Origin: Pseudolabrys sp.
Lineage (GTDB): Bacteria; Pseudomonadota; Alphaproteobacteria; Rhizobiales; Xanthobacteraceae
DNA: 64,000 nt
NCBI GenBank assembly: GCA_030655215.1
Contig: JAURVZ010000037.1
Span: forward strand, 1 to 64,000
Direction: 5' to 3'
Shown: piece by piece, positions 27,445 to 37,130 of the stretch
Layout: each line of letters begins with the position of its first letter
Numbering within the stretch: position 1 is the first letter of the stretch
The notes under the pieces: generated by a model
Seen by the model: only the letters and a program-made list of their open reading frames with translations
Told to the model about the DNA's origin: nothing
Databases searched by the model: none
Translations under genes and position numbers: made by a program

Positions 27445-28461
27445 ATGAAGCTCGCCTCTCTCAAAGGTGGCCGCGACGGCCGTCTTGTTGTCGTCTCCAA
27501 GGATCTGACGCGCTGCATCGATGTCGCCGGCATTGCGCCGACCTTGCAGGCGGCGCTGGATGCCTGGGACACGCTGTCGCCAGCATTGGCTTTGATCGCT
27601 GCCGGCCTTGAGCGCGGCGAGGGCGAGCCGCAGCCCTTCGATCCGGCGCAATGCGCGGCGCCTCTGCCGCGCGCCTATCAATGGCTCGACGGCTCGGCTT
27701 ACGTCAATCACGTGGCGCTGGTGCGGCAGGCGCGCGGCGCCGAAATGCCGGCTTCGTTCTGGACCGATCCGCTGATGTATCAAGGCGGCTCGGACACCAT
27801 GCTCGGCCCGAATGACCCCATCCAACTGGCCGACGAGGCCTGGGGCATCGATCTCGAAGCCGAAGTCGTTGTCATTCTCGGTGACGTGCCGATGGGCGCC
27901 ACCCGCGACGAAGCCGCCCAGGCCATCAAGCTGATCATGATCGTCAACGATGTCAGCTTGCGAAATCTTATCGCGCCCGAGTTAGCGAAAGGCTTTGGCT
28001 TCGTGCAGTCGAAGGCGGCATCTGCCTTCACGCCGGTGGCGGTGACGCCGGATGAACTGGGCGACGCCTTTGACGGCAACAAAATCAGCCTGCCGCTTCT
28101 GTCGTCCATCAACGGCCAGCTCTTCGGCCGTCCTAATGCCGGCGACGACATGACCTTCGATTTCCCGGCCTTGATTGCGCATGCCGCCAAGACCCGCGCA
28201 CTGTCCGCCGGTACAATCATCGGCTCGGGCACGGTGTCCAATCGCGATCCTGATGGCGGGCCGGGCAAGCCGATCAGCGAAGGCGGGTTGGGCTATTCCT
28301 GCATCGCTGAATTGCGCACCGTGGAAACGATCCAGACCGGCAAGCCGGTGACGCCGTTCCTGACATTCGGTGACCGCATCCGTATTGAGATGAACAATCC
28401 ACAAGGCCAGTCCATATTCGGCGCCATCGAACAAGCCGTGCTACGCTATACCCGGCCATAA
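27445..28461 (+). CDS. fahA: Fumarylacetoacetase (FAH family)
   Basis: Hydrolyses fumarylacetoacetate to fumarate and acetoacetate, the final step of the homogentisate route. The 338-residue sequence is of the short bacterial FAH type: metal-binding Glu residues in EAWGIDLEAEVVVILGDVP, and a C-terminal core with GSGTVSNRDPDGGP and GDRIRIEM. It starts six bases after hmgA. The N-terminal region (to about 75) is shorter than in eukaryotic enzymes, as is usual for this bacterial group. Substrate is assigned from operon position. Confidence 0.9.
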   Translation: MKLASLKGGRDGRLVVVSKDLTRCIDVAGIAPTLQAALDAWDTLSPALALIAAGLERGEGEPQPFDPAQCAAPLPRAYQWLDGSAYVNHVALVRQARGAEMPASFWTDPLMYQGGSDTMLGPNDPIQLADEAWGIDLEAEVVVILGDVPMGATRDEAAQAIKLIMIVNDVSLRNLIAPELAKGFGFVQSKAASAFTPVAVTPDELGDAFDGNKISLPLLSSINGQLFGRPNAGDDMTFDFPALIAHAAKTRALSAGTIIGSGTVSNRDPDGGPGKPISEGGLGYSCIAELRTVETIQTGKPVTPFLTFGDRIRIEMNNPQGQSIFGAIEQAVLRYTRP

Positions 28462-28483
28462 AGAGCCGGGCAGGGAGATATCG

Positions 28484-28924
28484 ATGGCGGAGAACAGGTT
28501 GCTGATCCCCGCGCTTGGCGGCATTTACCGCGCCCTTGCGCCGGTCACCGAACTGGCCATCCGCCTCTGCGCCGGGCTGTCATTGGCGGCGCATGGCTAT
28601 CCGAAGCTGTTCGGCGGCACCGCTGGCGCTGCCGCCTTTCTCGAGAAGGCCGGATTCTCGCCGGGCTATTTCTGGGCCATTCTCACCGGATGTACCGAAT
28701 TCTTCGGCGGGCTGTTTCTCGCCCTCGGCCTGCTGACGCGGCTCGTCTCGGTGCCGGTGCTGGTCTTCCTGCTCACAGCCATCGTCTTCCATTCCGCCAA
28801 CGGCTTCTATTGGAACAGCCTCGGCTTTGAATATCCCTTGTTCTGGGCCATCGTCGTCTTCCACTTCCTGATGCGCGGCGGCGGCGCCTGGTCGCTCGAT
28901 GCGTTGATCGGCAGAGAGGTCTGA
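28484..28924 (+). CDS. DoxX-family membrane protein
   Basis: 146-residue membrane protein with four hydrophobic segments (about 20-45, 62-85, 85-105 and 112-135) and the DoxX signature LRLCAGLSLAAHGYPKLFGG-like start. The family is tied to redox processes at the membrane, but its activity is unsettled. It is third in the hmgA operon; whether it helps quinone, oxygen or thiol handling during aromatic breakdown is not shown. Confidence 0.85.
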   Translation: MAENRLLIPALGGIYRALAPVTELAIRLCAGLSLAAHGYPKLFGGTAGAAAFLEKAGFSPGYFWAILTGCTEFFGGLFLALGLLTRLVSVPVLVFLLTAIVFHSANGFYWNSLGFEYPLFWAIVVFHFLMRGGGAWSLDALIGREV

Positions 28925-28926
28925 CA

Positions 28927-29877
28927 ATGTTGAAAGGCTTCGCCTCCACCGCCGATCTTGGCGACAAGAAAGTCTCGTTCGATCAACTCGGCCCGGGGCT
29001 TTACGCCTACACTGCCGAAGGCGATCCGAACTCCGGTGTCATCGTCGGTGATGACAGTGTCATGGTGATTGACGCCCAGGCGACACCCGCCATGGCCGAC
29101 GAACTCATCGCCCGCGTTGCCAAAGTCACCGACAAGCCGATCAAATATGTTCTGCTGACGCACTATCACGCCGTGCGCGTGCTTGGCGCCTCGGCCTTCA
29201 AAAGCGCTGAAATTCTTTGCTCCGACACCGCGCGCGAAATGATTGTCGAGCGCGGACAGGAGGACATGGACTCCGAGATCGGCCGCTTTCCGCGCCTGTT
29301 CCGCAATGTCGAAACCATTCCCGGCCTGACATGGCCGACACTGACATTTCCCGATGAGATATCGATCTGGCTCGGCCGTCGCGAGGTGCGTATCAGCCAT
29401 ATCGGCCGCGGCCATACGGCCGGTGATGTCATCGCTGCCGTGCCGGATGCCGGCGTCGTGTTCGCCGGCGATCTCGTTGAATATAAATCCGCCTGTTACT
29501 GCGGCGACGCGCATTTCACCGATTGGCCCGAGACGCTGGCGCGTCTTTCCGAGTTGCAGGCGAGTGCGCTGGTGCCCGGACGCGGCGCGGCGCTGACGAC
29601 GCCGCAATTGGTCGCCGAAGGCATTGAGATGACCCGCGACTTCATCTCGACTCTGTATGGCTCGGTGACTGAGAGCGTCGCCAAAGGCCGCTCGCTGAAG
29701 GATGCCTTCGATTTCGTTCGCCTGGCGATGGACCCGACGTTTCGCGACTTCGCCATCTATGAGCACTGCCTGCCGTTCAACGTCGCGCGCGCCTATGATG
29801 AGGCGCGCGGTATTGAGTGGCCGGTGGTCTGGACCGCGCAGCGCGACCGCGAATTATGGGCGGCGCTGCAAGGCTGA
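28927..29877 (+). CDS. Metallo-beta-lactamase-fold protein with altered metal motif, hmg operon
   Basis: 316-residue protein of the metallo-beta-lactamase fold. Fold marks are present: NSGVIVGDDSVMVIDAQAT, TGDxV-like GRGHTAGDV and VFAGDLVEY. The signature HxHxDH, however, reads HYHAVRV: the first two His remain but the Asp-His pair is replaced by Val-Arg. Later ligands (His in GHTAGD, Asp in AGDL) are kept. It may bind one metal or have a different activity. It sits between doxX and the FAD monooxygenase gene with a two-base and zero-base gap. Confidence 0.82.
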   Translation: MLKGFASTADLGDKKVSFDQLGPGLYAYTAEGDPNSGVIVGDDSVMVIDAQATPAMADELIARVAKVTDKPIKYVLLTHYHAVRVLGASAFKSAEILCSDTAREMIVERGQEDMDSEIGRFPRLFRNVETIPGLTWPTLTFPDEISIWLGRREVRISHIGRGHTAGDVIAAVPDAGVVFAGDLVEYKSACYCGDAHFTDWPETLARLSELQASALVPGRGAALTTPQLVAEGIEMTRDFISTLYGSVTESVAKGRSLKDAFDFVRLAMDPTFRDFAIYEHCLPFNVARAYDEARGIEWPVVWTAQRDRELWAALQG

Positions 29878-31494
29878 ATGGTTGGGAATGGCATGACCAA
29901 CGCCGCCGGCCACAAATCGATCTACCATTACAGCTACCGGCGCAGCGCTGATCAGGACACTGTCGCACGCCGGCCAGTGATTATTGTCGGCGCCGGTCCT
30001 GTTGGCCTTGCTGCCAGCATCGATCTCGCTTCGCGCGACGTGCCGGTGGTGTTGATCGACGATGCCGACCGTATCGGTGAAGGCTCACGCGGCATTTGCT
30101 GGTCGAAGCGCACGCTGGAGATATTTGACCGGCTCGGCGTCGGCGAAAAACTGGTGGCGCAAGGCGTGACCTGGAAAATCGGCAAATTGTTTCGCGGCGA
30201 CGATTTGGTGTTCTCTTTCGACCTGCTGCCGGAGGACGGCCACAAGATGCCGGCCTTCATCAACCTGCAGCAGTTTCGTGTCGAGAAGGCTTTGGTCGAT
30301 CGCGCGCTTGAACTCGATCTTGTCGATCTGCGGTGGAAGAACCGTCTGATGTGCATCGAGCAGCACAACGATCATGTGCGGCTGACCATCGATACGCCGG
30401 ATGGGCCATATGTTCTTGAAGCTGACTGGCTGATCGCAGCCGATGGCGCGCGTTCGACGGCGCGTGAACTGCTCGGCCTGAGCTTCTCCGGTGTCACCTT
30501 CGAAGACAAATTCCTGATTGCCGATATCCGCATGGCGGCGGACTTTCCGACCGAGCGGCGTTTCTGGTTCGCGCCCACGTTTCACAACGGTCAGTCGGCG
30601 CTCATGCACCGGCAGCCGGACAATGTCTGGCGTATCGATCTGCAGCTTGGCCCCGATGCGGACGTGACGGAGGAGCAGAAGCCCGAGCGCGTCACCGCGC
30701 GGCTCAAGCGGATGCTCGGTGACCGGCCGTTTGAGCTTGAGTGGATCTCCATTTACCGCTTCAACTGCCGCCGGCTCGAGCGCTTCCTGCATGGCCGTGT
30801 CGTGTTCGTTGGCGACGCCGCGCATCAGGTGTCGCCCTTCGGCGCGCGCGGTGCCAATTCCGGCATACAGGACGCCGAGAACCTGGCGTGGAAGCTGGCC
30901 GCCGTCATCAAAGGCGAGGCGGGGGCAGGGCTCATTGCCAGCTATGAAAGCGAGCGCATGCAGGCGGCGGACGAGAACATCGCCCATTCGACACGCTCGA
31001 CCGATTTCATCGCCCCGCATTCCGACGCCGAACGGGCCCTGCGCGATGCGGTGCTGGCGCTCGCGCCGAAAGCCGAGTTCGCGCGGCGCATGATCAATTC
31101 CGGCCGCCTATCAGTAGCGACGGTTTATGAGTCTGCCTTATCGACGCCGGATGAGGACAGCTTTGCCGGCAGCGCGCGTCTCGGTGCGCCGTTGCCGGAT
31201 TGCCGGATACAGCACGCTGGCGGCAGCGGCTATATGCTTGCGGCGCTGCCGGATGCGTTCACCGTGCTGATGTTCAAGAACGGCGCAGCGACGCAGAGCG
31301 CGCCCGAAGGCATCAGGACAATCACGGTCGGCGCAGCACTCACCGATCCTGACGGCATGCTGGCGCAGCGTCTCGACGCCACACCGGGCGCCACATATTT
31401 GCTGCGGCCGGATCATCATCTTTGCGCGCGTTGGCGCAGCTTCGACCGTGACAAGATCGCTGCCGCGCGCGACCGCGCCCTGGGAAAATCGTAA
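29878..31494 (+). CDS. FAD-dependent aromatic monooxygenase (MhpA/MhaA-like)
   Basis: 538-residue flavoprotein hydroxylase of the PheA/TfdB/MhpA group. The FAD motif GAGPVG is at 38-43, an AADGARS segment with the conserved DG follows, and the second FAD motif is VGDAAHQVSPFGARGAN. The C-terminal thioredoxin-like domain of the group is recognisable by length. Its product is probably homogentisate or a precursor, made from a hydroxyphenylacetate or similar; that substrate is inferred from the operon. The adjacent small DUF2783 gene overlaps by one base (TAATG). Confidence 0.88.
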   Translation: MVGNGMTNAAGHKSIYHYSYRRSADQDTVARRPVIIVGAGPVGLAASIDLASRDVPVVLIDDADRIGEGSRGICWSKRTLEIFDRLGVGEKLVAQGVTWKIGKLFRGDDLVFSFDLLPEDGHKMPAFINLQQFRVEKALVDRALELDLVDLRWKNRLMCIEQHNDHVRLTIDTPDGPYVLEADWLIAADGARSTARELLGLSFSGVTFEDKFLIADIRMAADFPTERRFWFAPTFHNGQSALMHRQPDNVWRIDLQLGPDADVTEEQKPERVTARLKRMLGDRPFELEWISIYRFNCRRLERFLHGRVVFVGDAAHQVSPFGARGANSGIQDAENLAWKLAAVIKGEAGAGLIASYESERMQAADENIAHSTRSTDFIAPHSDAERALRDAVLALAPKAEFARRMINSGRLSVATVYESALSTPDEDSFAGSARLGAPLPDCRIQHAGGSGYMLAALPDAFTVLMFKNGAATQSAPEGIRTITVGAALTDPDGMLAQRLDATPGATYLLRPDHHLCARWRSFDRDKIAAARDRALGKS

Positions 31495-31688
31495 TGCCGA
31501 AACTGATCACCGCATCGCAATTCGCCGATCCGGATGCGGCCTATGTCGCGCTGGTCGAAGCGCGCCGCGGCCTGAGCGTCGAAGCGGCAGCCGCGCTTGA
31601 TACCAAACTGGCACTCATTCTCGCCAACCATATCGGCGATATCGACGTCCTGAAGGAAGCCATCGCGCTGGCTAAAGATGCCAATTAA
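31494..31688 (+). CDS. DUF2783 small protein, possible coupling partner of the monooxygenase
   Basis: A 64-residue acidic helical protein of the DUF2783 family, with no membrane segment or signal. It begins inside the stop of the flavoprotein gene (TAATG), so the two are made in a fixed ratio. In Pseudomonas putida U, a large flavoprotein MhaA and a small coupling protein MhaB together hydroxylate 3-hydroxyphenylacetate to homogentisate; the arrangement here is the same. Direct similarity to MhaB was not tested. Its stop overlaps the convergent hybrid kinase gene by four bases. Confidence 0.82.
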   Translation: MPKLITASQFADPDAAYVALVEARRGLSVEAAAALDTKLALILANHIGDIDVLKEAIALAKDAN

Positions 31689-33898
31689 GCCGTCTTGCCC
31701 TCAAGCACCTGCCGCACCTTGCGGGCCAGCGCATCGGTGGTGAAAGGCTTGGTCAGCAGATCGACATCATTGTCGAGCCGGCCGTGATGGATGATGGCAT
31801 TGCGTGTATAGCCGGTGGCAAACAGCACCGGCAGTTCGGGCCGCAGCTTCTTCACTTCATTGGCCAGTTCACGGCCATTCATGCCGCCCGGCAGAATGAC
31901 GTCGGTGAACAGCAACTGGACTTGCGGCGTTGCTTTCAAAATTTCCAGCGCCCGCGCAGCTGTTGCCGCGTGGTGGACCCGGTAGCCAATATCGCCGAGC
32001 GCCTCGATGACAAAGCGGCTGACATCCTCGTCGTCCTCGACCAGCAGGATGCATTCATTGTGCTCGCCGGTGCGCGGCAGCACGGGCGCTTCGGCAGTTT
32101 CCCAAGCCGGAAAGGCGCCGGGGTCGCTCAGGCGCGGAAAGTACATTTTGATCGCGGTGCCTTGGCCAACCTCGCTATAGATCTGCACGTGGCCATTCGA
32201 CTGCTTGACGAAGCCATAGACCATGCTGAGGCCAAGGCCGGAGCCGGCACCGGCCGCCTTGGTGGTGAAGAACGGCTCGAACGCCTTGTCGCGCACTTCC
32301 GGCGGCATGCCTTCGCCCGTGTCGCTGACAGCCACCAGCACGAACTGCCCGGCCTTCACCTCAGCGCCGGAGCGCATAACGTAAGCTTCATCGATGAATG
32401 CGTTCGATGTCTCAATCGTCAGCTTGCCGCCTTTCGGCATCGAGTCGCGCGCGTTGACGGCGAGATTGAGGATGGCGTTCTCAAGCTGGTTGGGATCAAT
32501 CGCCGTTTTCCAAAGTCCGCTGGACAGCACGGTTTCCACCGTGACGGTTTCGCCAATCGAGCGATGCAGCAGTTCCGACATTTCACCAACCAGCCGGTTG
32601 ATGTCGACGGCTTTGACTTCCTGCGGATGCTGCCGCGAGAACGTCAGCAGACGTTGCACCAGGGTCGCTGCGCGCATCGATGCCTGGCGAATGGCGCCGA
32701 GCGAACGGCCGACGCGCTCGTCGGTCGAGTTGTTGCGCCGCGTCGCCAGCTCAACATTGCCGATGATCGCGGTCAGCAGATTGTTAAAGTCATGCGCGAT
32801 GCCGCCGGTCAGGCGGCCGACGGCTTCCATCTTCTGCGCCTGTCGCAAGGCCTGTTCGGTGGCGGCGCGGCGGGCGGTCTCCTCGCGCAGCTGGGCATAA
32901 GCATGCGATTCGCGCCGTGTGTGCCGCAACGTCAGAATGGCGAGGGCGACGATCGCCAACGTCGCGGGAAAGCCGAAAACAAGATGCGCCGCCATGGCGC
33001 TCATCCAGTTGGTGCGGACGGTGGAGAGGTCGAGGCCGGCATTTACATAAATCGGCTGATCCGGCAGCTTGCGATAGGCCACGAGGCGTCTCTCATTGTC
33101 GAAGGTCGACTGGCCCATCGACGTGCCGCGCAACGAGTTGGCGGCAACCGCCTGCATCAGCGGCGAGTCGGGGCGCGAGCGCGAACCGACAGGCGCAGCG
33201 GGAAAGCGAGCGAGTGTAACGCCGTCCGACCGGGTCAGGCCGGAGACCGTCACGTCGCTTGACGGAAATTCCGAGTAATAGCGGGTGAAATATTCCGGCG
33301 CGATCGACACCAAGTAAATGCCATCGAACTTGCCGTCGCTGGTCAGCCTTTTGCGCGTGACGGCGAAGAAATTGGCATCATAGGCCCGGCCCTCGATGAC
33401 GCCGCTGATATAGGTGTCGACGCCGCCATTGCCGCTCTTGTGGACGGTGAAATAGTCCCGGTCAGCCAGTGCCATCGTGCGCGGCATCGGGAAAACGGTG
33501 CCGGACACCAACGGGTGGCCGTCGGCATCGATCACCCACAGGTCGCGCAACTGCGGCAGGGTGCTGATGAAATTGCGTATGCGGGCGTTGTAGGCCACCT
33601 CATTGGCGGTGATGTCGTTGTTGGAGACGTTGTTCAACATCTCCTCAAGATAGCGTTCGCTGATGGCGAAGGTTTCGAACACCTTGACGGCGTGTTCGTG
33701 CATGACGTCGACGGTGCGCTGCAGCCGGTCGGTCGCCTCGGCGATGTGCTGATTGTACGAAATCCAGCCGGCGATTGCGAAGATGATCAGCGGCAGGATG
33801 ACCGAGGCCGCGATCAGCAGGCGCAGTGGCCGCTCGGCGCGGCTATCGGCGGCCGAGGCTGCGGTCACTTGCGGAAGAGGGGCAGTCAGGTTGGGCAT
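31685..33898 (-). CDS. Hybrid histidine kinase with Cache-type periplasmic sensor
   Basis: 737-residue sensor. Two transmembrane segments (about 26-46 and 304-324) bracket a periplasmic region that looks like a double Cache domain ([19 protein letters not shown]). A HisKA domain with phospho-acceptor His369 ([11 protein letters not shown]) and an HATPase domain ([26 protein letters not shown]) follow. The C-terminal receiver has acidic pocket EDDED and phospho-acceptor Asp666 ([10 protein letters not shown]). The class often senses small organic acids or amino acids. No response regulator or histidine phosphotransfer gene is adjacent. Confidence 0.92.
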   Translation of the reverse strand: MPNLTAPLPQVTAASAADSRAERPLRLLIAASVILPLIIFAIAGWISYNQHIAEATDRLQRTVDVMHEHAVKVFETFAISERYLEEMLNNVSNNDITANEVAYNARIRNFISTLPQLRDLWVIDADGHPLVSGTVFPMPRTMALADRDYFTVHKSGNGGVDTYISGVIEGRAYDANFFAVTRKRLTSDGKFDGIYLVSIAPEYFTRYYSEFPSSDVTVSGLTRSDGVTLARFPAAPVGSRSRPDSPLMQAVAANSLRGTSMGQSTFDNERRLVAYRKLPDQPIYVNAGLDLSTVRTNWMSAMAAHLVFGFPATLAIVALAILTLRHTRRESHAYAQLREETARRAATEQALRQAQKMEAVGRLTGGIAHDFNNLLTAIIGNVELATRRNNSTDERVGRSLGAIRQASMRAATLVQRLLTFSRQHPQEVKAVDINRLVGEMSELLHRSIGETVTVETVLSSGLWKTAIDPNQLENAILNLAVNARDSMPKGGKLTIETSNAFIDEAYVMRSGAEVKAGQFVLVAVSDTGEGMPPEVRDKAFEPFFTTKAAGAGSGLGLSMVYGFVKQSNGHVQIYSEVGQGTAIKMYFPRLSDPGAFPAWETAEAPVLPRTGEHNECILLVEDDEDVSRFVIEALGDIGYRVHHAATAARALEILKATPQVQLLFTDVILPGGMNGRELANEVKKLRPELPVLFATGYTRNAIIHHGRLDNDVDLLTKPFTTDALARKVRQVLEGKTA

Positions 33899-33980
33899 AG
33901 ACTTCGGCGGCCGGGAGGACTCGTTTCATATTCGTACCGAGCTACCGCCGCAAACTCAACAGCACCCGGTGCCGCATCGT

Positions 33981-34004
33981 AAAAAACGCCCCCGAACCGG
34001 GCGT
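33981..34004 (-). terminator. Terminator after the small exported protein gene
   Basis: Stem ACGCCC/GGGCGT with a seven-base loop. On the minus strand it is followed by TTTTTT (AAAAAA at 33981-33986). It lies just past the stop of the gene at 34036. Confidence 0.8.
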
Positions 34005-34035
34005 CAGCTCGCTGAGCTACAAGGGAACTTCGGGT

Positions 34036-34353
34036 TTAGCGGGTGCAGACAATGGCGACGAGGTCGCCGCACTTGCCGCCGGTGCAGCCGCCCGAGCCGC
34101 CGGCGGGGATCGCACCGGTGACGTCGTCGCGGTCGACCTTGCTGTAGGAGGCGGCGACCGCGAATTCCCGGGTCTTGCAATAGGCGTTGGCCGCTGCCGC
34201 GCCGCACTTGGCGCCAGAGGCGAGGCAGCGGTCGATGCCATAGCCATCCGCATCGTTGGCGATGATGAACATGCGCCGCTCAGCCGCCTGGGCCGTGGCG
34301 GCGGTGAGGACGAGGCAGAGGGCTGCGCCGAGACCGAGAAGGTGGGTCCGCAT
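34036..34353 (-). CDS. Small exported Cys-rich protein, unknown function
   Basis: 105-residue exported protein starting at MRTHLLGLGAALCLVLTAATAQA, a clean signal peptide cut at about residue 23. The mature part has five cysteines (DRCLASGAKCG, YCKTREF, GGCTGGKCGD, VAIVCTR) and looks like a small disulfide-rich domain. Upstream in-frame ATGs (34365 and 34404) would lengthen the signal without need. I recall similar uncharacterised proteins in Bradyrhizobium relatives. No function can be assigned. Confidence 0.7.
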   Translation of the reverse strand: MRTHLLGLGAALCLVLTAATAQAAERRMFIIANDADGYGIDRCLASGAKCGAAAANAYCKTREFAVAASYSKVDRDDVTGAIPAGGSGGCTGGKCGDLVAIVCTR

Positions 34354-34640
34354 ATAAACCGCCATTGTGCTTGAAGGCGCCGACCGGGCCGCCGGATGGA
34401 ACAATGCGGCCGAAACCCTTAAGGCCCGTTTAAGGGGTGAGGCGGTTAAAGGGCCAGCCGGGCTTGACGGTCCAAGCCCAAACTGAGCATTGTTCCGGCC
34501 ATGAACGGCCCGAACCCCATCTGCGGCATTTGCCGCGAGATTATTAGCTAGCGCACACCGCTGGCTGAGGCCGTCTTTTCTCGAATCGAGATAAAAAGGG
34601 ACGCCCCGGCCCAGCGGGACCGCAGGCTTTGGTGACCCTT

Positions 34641-36035
34641 ATGGAATTGCGGCTCTACGATACCCTGACGCGCGACAAGCGGGTGTTCACCCCGATCGAT
34701 AAGTCACGCGTGCGCATGTATGTCTGCGGACCGACGGTCTACGACTTCGCCCACATCGGCAATGCGCGGCCCGTCATCGTCTTCGACGTGCTGTACCGGC
34801 TGCTGCGCTATGTCTACGGCGACAGCCATGTCGTCTATGTCCGCAACATCACCGACGTGGATGACAAGATCAACGCCCGCGCCGCCCGCGACTTCCCCGG
34901 CATGCCGCTGAACGACGGCATCCGCAAGGTGACGAAAAAGACCGAGCGGCAATTCCAGGACGATGTCACCGAACTCGGCTGCCTGCCGCCGACCGAGCAA
35001 CCGCGCGCCACGGATTTCGTGCTGCCCCGCGCCGACGGAAAAGCTGACATGGTCACCTTGATCAAGAAATTGATCGAGCGCGGCCATGCTTACGAGGCGG
35101 GCGGGGAAGTGCTGTTCGACACCACCTCAATGCCGGACTATGGCGCGCTCGCCGGCCGTAACCTCGACGAACAGCAAGCCGGCGCCCGCGTCGCCGTCGA
35201 TGCGCATAAGAAGCACGCCAACGATTTCGTCTTGTGGAAGCAGTCATCGGCTGAAGAGCCGGGCTGGGAAAGCCCGTGGGGCCGCGGCCGTCCGGGCTGG
35301 CATATCGAATGCTCGGCGATGAGCGCCGCTTACCTGGGCGACGTCTTCGACATTCACGGCGGCGGGCTCGATCTGATCTTCCCGCACCATGAAAACGAAA
35401 TCGCCCAGTCACGCTGCGCGCATGGCACGCACGCCATGGCGAATTTCTGGATGCACAACGGCTTCCTGCAAGTCGAAGGCGAGAAGATGTCGAAGAGCCT
35501 CGGCAACTTCTTCACCATTCGCGAGCTGCTCGACAAATGGCCGGGCGAGGTGCTGCGCCTCACCATGTTGAAGACGCATTACCGCCAGCCGATCGACTGG
35601 ACCGTCAAGGGCCTGGAAGAAAGCTGGAAGACGCTCGATGACTGGTACTGGGTCGCCGGTGACGCAGCTGGTGACCGGATCTGCAAGCCGGTGCTCGCAT
35701 CCCTCGGCGACGATCTCAACACGCATCAGGTGATCACCGTGCTGCACGGCCTGCGCAACAAGGCGCAAGGCGGAGACGAGAATGCACGCAACGAATTTGC
35801 CTGGTCCTTGCGCCTGCTTGGGTTCCTCGGGAAGAGCGCAGCGGATTGGGCGGCACAGCGTCAGGCCAATGCCGATGTCGATGCGTCGAAGGTGCAGTCG
35901 CTGATTGACGCCCGAACCGCGGCGCGCGCCGCCAAGGACTTCGCCGAATCCGACCGCATTCGCGACGAACTCGCCGCCATGGGCGTCGTCCTCAAGGATT
36001 CCAAGGAAGGGACAACCTGGGAGGTTGCGCGATGA
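34641..36035 (+). CDS. cysS: Cysteinyl-tRNA synthetase
   Basis: Charges tRNA-Cys. Class I signatures are the HIGH-like HIGN ([10 protein letters not shown]), KMSKS ([10 protein letters not shown]), and the zinc ligands YVCGPT, the Cys in WHIECSAM and HHENEIAQS. From ATG 34641 it has 464 residues, the family norm; an in-frame TTG 12 bases upstream is less likely. It opens a tight unit in which it overlaps the GFA gene by four bases. Confidence 0.95.
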   Translation: MELRLYDTLTRDKRVFTPIDKSRVRMYVCGPTVYDFAHIGNARPVIVFDVLYRLLRYVYGDSHVVYVRNITDVDDKINARAARDFPGMPLNDGIRKVTKKTERQFQDDVTELGCLPPTEQPRATDFVLPRADGKADMVTLIKKLIERGHAYEAGGEVLFDTTSMPDYGALAGRNLDEQQAGARVAVDAHKKHANDFVLWKQSSAEEPGWESPWGRGRPGWHIECSAMSAAYLGDVFDIHGGGLDLIFPHHENEIAQSRCAHGTHAMANFWMHNGFLQVEGEKMSKSLGNFFTIRELLDKWPGEVLRLTMLKTHYRQPIDWTVKGLEESWKTLDDWYWVAGDAAGDRICKPVLASLGDDLNTHQVITVLHGLRNKAQGGDENARNEFAWSLRLLGFLGKSAADWAAQRQANADVDASKVQSLIDARTAARAAKDFAESDRIRDELAAMGVVLKDSKEGTTWEVAR

Positions 36036-36505
36036 GCGAGACGGCGTCAGGCGGTTGCCAATGCGGCGCAGTGCGGTTTCGCGGGTCCAAATTTGGCCGC
36101 GCCTCGATCTGCCATTGCCGCATGTGCCAGAAAGCCTTCGGCGGTTTCTTCGCCGCGCTGGTGACGGTGCACGATCTGCAATGGACGCGCGGCGCGCCAC
36201 GCACCTTCGCCAGCTCCAACAAAGTGCAGCGCGGCTTTTGCGGCGATTGCGGCACGCCTTTGAGTTATGACACCGGCAACGGCACCATCGAGATCGCGGT
36301 GGGCGCCTTCGATGATCCGACGATCGTGCCGCCGGCGATCCAGGTCAATCCGACCGACAAGCTCGGTTTCTTCGACGGCATTTGCAGCTTGCCGACGCGG
36401 GCGGCTGGCGCTGATCCGGAGCAGGAGAAATTCAACGCGTCTCTTGTGAACTATCAGCATCCGGATCACGACACGGCCGAATGGTCGCCGCGGGGTGCCC
36501 ACTAA
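36032..36505 (+). CDS. GFA (glutathione-dependent formaldehyde-activating) family protein
   Basis: Zinc-binding protein of the GFA/CENP-V fold, 157 residues. Metal ligands are the cysteines in [23 protein letters not shown] and [12 protein letters not shown]. The family name comes from an enzyme reported to couple glutathione and formaldehyde, but most members have no shown activity. ATG overlaps the cysS stop (ATGA), and TAATG links it to the following GNAT gene. Confidence 0.88.
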   Translation: MSETASGGCQCGAVRFRGSKFGRASICHCRMCQKAFGGFFAALVTVHDLQWTRGAPRTFASSNKVQRGFCGDCGTPLSYDTGNGTIEIAVGAFDDPTIVPPAIQVNPTDKLGFFDGICSLPTRAAGADPEQEKFNASLVNYQHPDHDTAEWSPRGAH

Positions 36506-37008
36506 TGGCTGTCGCCCATCCCAAGCTCGCTTTGCGGCCGTTCTTGCCCGTCGATACGCCTTTGCTCGCCGATATTTTCCGCGAGAGCATCACGGACCTC
36601 ACCAGTGACGATTATAGCGAGGCGCAACAGCAAGCCTGGTTGTCGCGCGTCGACGATCTCGAGGAATTTGCCAAGCGCCTCGGTGGTCAGTTGACGCTGA
36701 TCGCGACCTTGCAAGGCTCGCCGGTTGGCTTTGCCTCGCTCGCCTCTGGCGGCACGATCGACATGATGTATGTGCATCCGGTCGCGGCCGGGCAGGGCGT
36801 CGGCGCCATGCTCGCCGATGCGCTGGAGAAACTGGCCGGCGCGCGCGGCGCCGCCAAGCTCATTGTCGATGCCAGCGACACGGCGCGCGGTTTCTTCGAG
36901 AAGCGCGGCTATGTCGCGCAGCAGCGCAATTCGATTTCGGTTGGCGATGAATGGCTCGCCAACACGACGATGCACAAGCAACTCGCGGCAAAACCGGAGG
37001 CGTCATGA
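36505..37008 (+). CDS. GNAT-family N-acetyltransferase
   Basis: 167-residue acetyltransferase of the GNAT fold. The acetyl-CoA loop is VAAGQGVGAML (the Q/RxxGxG/A motif). Strands flanking it (IDMMYVHP and AKLIVDAS, FFEKRGYV) fit the fold. The start at ATG 36505 overlaps the GFA stop by one base; an in-frame upstream GTG lies inside that gene. The acceptor is unknown. Confidence 0.87.
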   Translation: MAVAHPKLALRPFLPVDTPLLADIFRESITDLTSDDYSEAQQQAWLSRVDDLEEFAKRLGGQLTLIATLQGSPVGFASLASGGTIDMMYVHPVAAGQGVGAMLADALEKLAGARGAAKLIVDASDTARGFFEKRGYVAQQRNSISVGDEWLANTTMHKQLAAKPEAS

Positions 37009-37124
37009 ACCAGCCACCCGAAACACCGTTTCCGAAGCACTGGAAATATTACATCGTGCTGAAATATGCGGTGATGGCCGCCGCGGCCTTGCTGGCGCTC
37101 TACGTCGCCTTCAACTTGGCCTGA
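37005..37124 (+). CDS. 39-residue single-pass membrane peptide
   Basis: A short gene overlapping the acetyltransferase stop by four bases (ATGA) and ending six bases before cimA. The product reads MNQPPETPFPKHWKYYIV, then a hydrophobic stretch (about 18-38) ending in NLA. The hydrophilic N terminus and one membrane helix, plus the coupled start, argue that it is translated. I do not know a family for it. Confidence 0.65.
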   Translation: MNQPPETPFPKHWKYYIVLKYAVMAAAALLALYVAFNLA

Positions 37125-37130
37125 CGCGCG

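Noticed and set aside
26464-27825. Minus-strand open frame of 453 codons
   Set aside because: It is antisense to hmgA and fahA and has no family resemblance.
31784-33262. Plus-strand open frame of 492 codons
   Set aside because: It is antisense to the hybrid histidine kinase, whose domains are unmistakable; the frame is low-complexity and His/Arg-rich.
33986-34019. tRNA-like sequence on the minus strand (GTAGCTCAGCGAG followed by CCGGTTCGG)
   Set aside because: D-arm-like and T-arm-like pieces are only a few bases apart, with no room for anticodon and acceptor stems. The second part is explained by the terminator hairpin at 33981-34004.
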